Shown here in pieces: positions 31,854 to 32,723 of a DNA stretch of 32,723 nt. Location: assembly GCA_013287815.1 (NCBI GenBank), contig JABDDC010000019.1:1-32723 (forward strand), in the 5' to 3' direction. The translations under genes and the position numbers were made by a program. Position 1 is the stretch's first letter. Each line of letters opens with the position of its first letter. The notes under the pieces were generated by a model that searched no databases, had not been told where the DNA came from, and saw only the letters and a list, made by a program, of their open reading frames with translations. Source of the stretch: Chlamydiota bacterium. Lineage in GTDB: Bacteria > Chlamydiota > Chlamydiia > Chlamydiales > Parachlamydiaceae.

Positions 31854-32408
31854 TTATCTTTGAGTTGATTCCCAAGATCCTCTAGATTCTAAAGAACCGT
31901 TAGAACGGTTTTGGTTAGAGTTAGAGGTCCAGCTACCCTGATTGGCTTGGCTGCTATTGGCGTTCTGATTGCTATTGCTAGACCAGTCACTGCTGCCTGG
32001 ATTTTGGTTAGCCTGGCTAGCTTGGTTGTCGCTTGCCCAATTTTGATTTTGATTATTATTGGACATTCTTTGCTCTCTTGCAAAACCTCTTTGATTGTTA
32101 TTTTGCGAAGACCCTTGATCTGAATTGCTCCAATAGGATTGAGCAGGCTGTCCGGAAGAATAATTCTGATCATCTTGATAATTTGCCTGGCCACGGCTAT
32201 ACATTCTTCTTGGTCTTTGATAAGCACCTTGATCATCGCTAGAATATGAATTAGGATATTGATCATAAGAATATGTAGTATAAGAGCTTGGAGAGGCACA
32301 GCTGGCCGCAGCAAGCAATACTTGTTCACCTGAAACAGGTGCAGTTGAGATTGCAGATGCTAGCACTAACGCCGATACTGCCATTTTAACTAATTTACTT
32401 TTTTCCAT
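31854..32408 (-). CDS. Secreted low-complexity protein B, paralogue of A
   Basis: 184 residues. The N-terminus MEKSKLVKMAVSALVLASA with a cleavage region near SGEQ parallels protein A, and is followed by VLLAAASCASPSS, so the motif LLAAAxCA is shared by both. The body is Tyr/Ser/Asp/Gln-rich at first (about 45-100) and then almost only Asn/Gln/Ser/Trp (about 100-184, SNSNQNxNxS words). There is a single Cys. It lacks the helical C-terminal domain of A. AGGAGGT four bases before the ATG is the strongest ribosome site seen in the window, implying high expression. Function unknown. Confidence 0.8.
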   Translation of the reverse strand: MEKSKLVKMAVSALVLASAISTAPVSGEQVLLAAASCASPSSYTTYSYDQYPNSYSSDDQGAYQRPRRMYSRGQANYQDDQNYSSGQPAQSYWSNSDQGSSQNNNQRGFAREQRMSNNNQNQNWASDNQASQANQNPGSSDWSSNSNQNANSSQANQGSWTSNSNQNRSNGSLESRGSWESTQR

Positions 32409-32435
32409 ATTGACCTCCTAGGTTAGGATTTTTGT

Positions 32436-32723
32436 TTACTTATTGACTTGATTACCCTCTCTCGTAACTTCTTCGCCCATACTATTATAGTAGCCCCCTG
32501 GGGTTGCATTGTACCCATCGTTAATGCCTGGAGGTATGCTGGTGCCTGTATAAGTTGTAATGTTTTCTGAATGTTGCCGATTGATCTTTTCTTCTTCGGG
32601 AAAAGGAGAACTGATATCTTGATAGTCATTGGAGGGAACGCTGTAGCGGTAAAACTTGTCTTGACAAAACCCGCATGAATTAAATAATAAACAGGTTGCC
32701 AAGAAAGTATAAGCAAGATATTT
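32436..32723 (-). CDS. Small lipoprotein, 5' end beyond the window
   Basis: A partial minus-strand frame that runs off the right edge. The visible part starts KYLAYTFLATCLLFNSCGFC: a hydrophobic signal with lipobox LFNSC. About 80 residues follow without a known domain (DKFYRYSVPSNDYQDI, PPGINDGYNATPGGYYNS). With its unseen start it is probably about 100 residues. It ends 27 bases before gene B and in the same direction, so it is likely the first visible gene of the cluster leading to the DUF692 genes. The overlapping frame 32423-32716 was set aside because it has no signal or composition logic. Confidence 0.6.
   Translation of the reverse strand, partial: KYLAYTFLATCLLFNSCGFCQDKFYRYSVPSNDYQDISSPFPEEEKINRQHSENITTYTGTSIPPGINDGYNATPGGYYNSMGEEVTREGNQVNK

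Noticed and set aside
32423-32716. 97-codon minus-strand frame at the right edge
   Set aside because: The alternative frame encodes a lipobox signal peptide and reaches the window edge, so it is the better gene.

Overview
The window looks like chromosome from an environmental (Parachlamydiales-type) member of the Chlamydiota. The main argument is gene content and order: sdhB-sdhA-sdhC, tatD, dsbD, exbB/tolQ, exbD, a TonB/TolA-like gene, tolB, pal and a LysM gene follow one another as I remember them in Chlamydia trachomatis (about CT591-CT601), and mnmG-lplA matches the gidA-lplA pair (about CT498-CT499). Features that go beyond pathogenic Chlamydia are a canonical glutamate racemase (murI), MORN-repeat genes, a GT39-type glycosyltransferase, a Bcr/CflA efflux pump, an AlbA_2-type ATPase/regulator and a DUF692 (MNIO) gene pair. 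No rRNA, tRNA, CRISPR array or full-length transposase was seen.

Layout: 1-3514 holds a DUF1761 membrane protein, a 29-codon very basic COX24/bTHX-like peptide gene, mnmG and lplA. 3524-5609 is an accessory insert: an AlbA_2/HATPase/winged-helix gene with an array of operator-like sites upstream, bracketed by two identical copies of a 222-bp MITE-like element. One of these copies has intact 17-bp terminal inverted repeats and an 8-bp target duplication. 5627-10744 is mostly minus strand: a glycosyltransferase, a drug-efflux MFS, a CopG/BrnA-like antitoxin with only a stub of its nucleotidyltransferase partner, a secreted beta-propeller, and a poor stretch without a clear gene. 10745-14370 is the sdhCAB operon (minus). 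14637-16841 carries two MORN-repeat genes inserted between sdhC and tatD. 16862-19842 is dsbD-tatD (minus). 20008-26591 is the Tol/Pal-like envelope module plus LysM and murI (plus), with a deleted Fic-family gene just before tolB.

26597-28982 holds an SMR efflux remnant, a small membrane protein, pgeF, a large inverted repeat and an outer-membrane beta-barrel candidate. 28980-32723 is a minus-strand cluster: a partial small lipoprotein, two secreted low-complexity Gln/Asn/Ser-rich paralogues, a DUF692 multinuclear non-heme iron oxygenase (BufB/MbnB superfamily) and its DUF2063 partner. Since this enzyme pair makes modified secreted peptides in other bacteria, the two low-complexity proteins, each with a Cys motif just after the signal peptide, are candidate substrates. 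This is the most interesting system in the window, but the substrate assignment is inference.

A second theme is gene decay and intergenic repeats. At least three gene remnants (Fic, nucleotidyltransferase toxin, SMR transporter) and at least six distinct hairpin or inverted-repeat families occupy the spaces between otherwise conserved operons.
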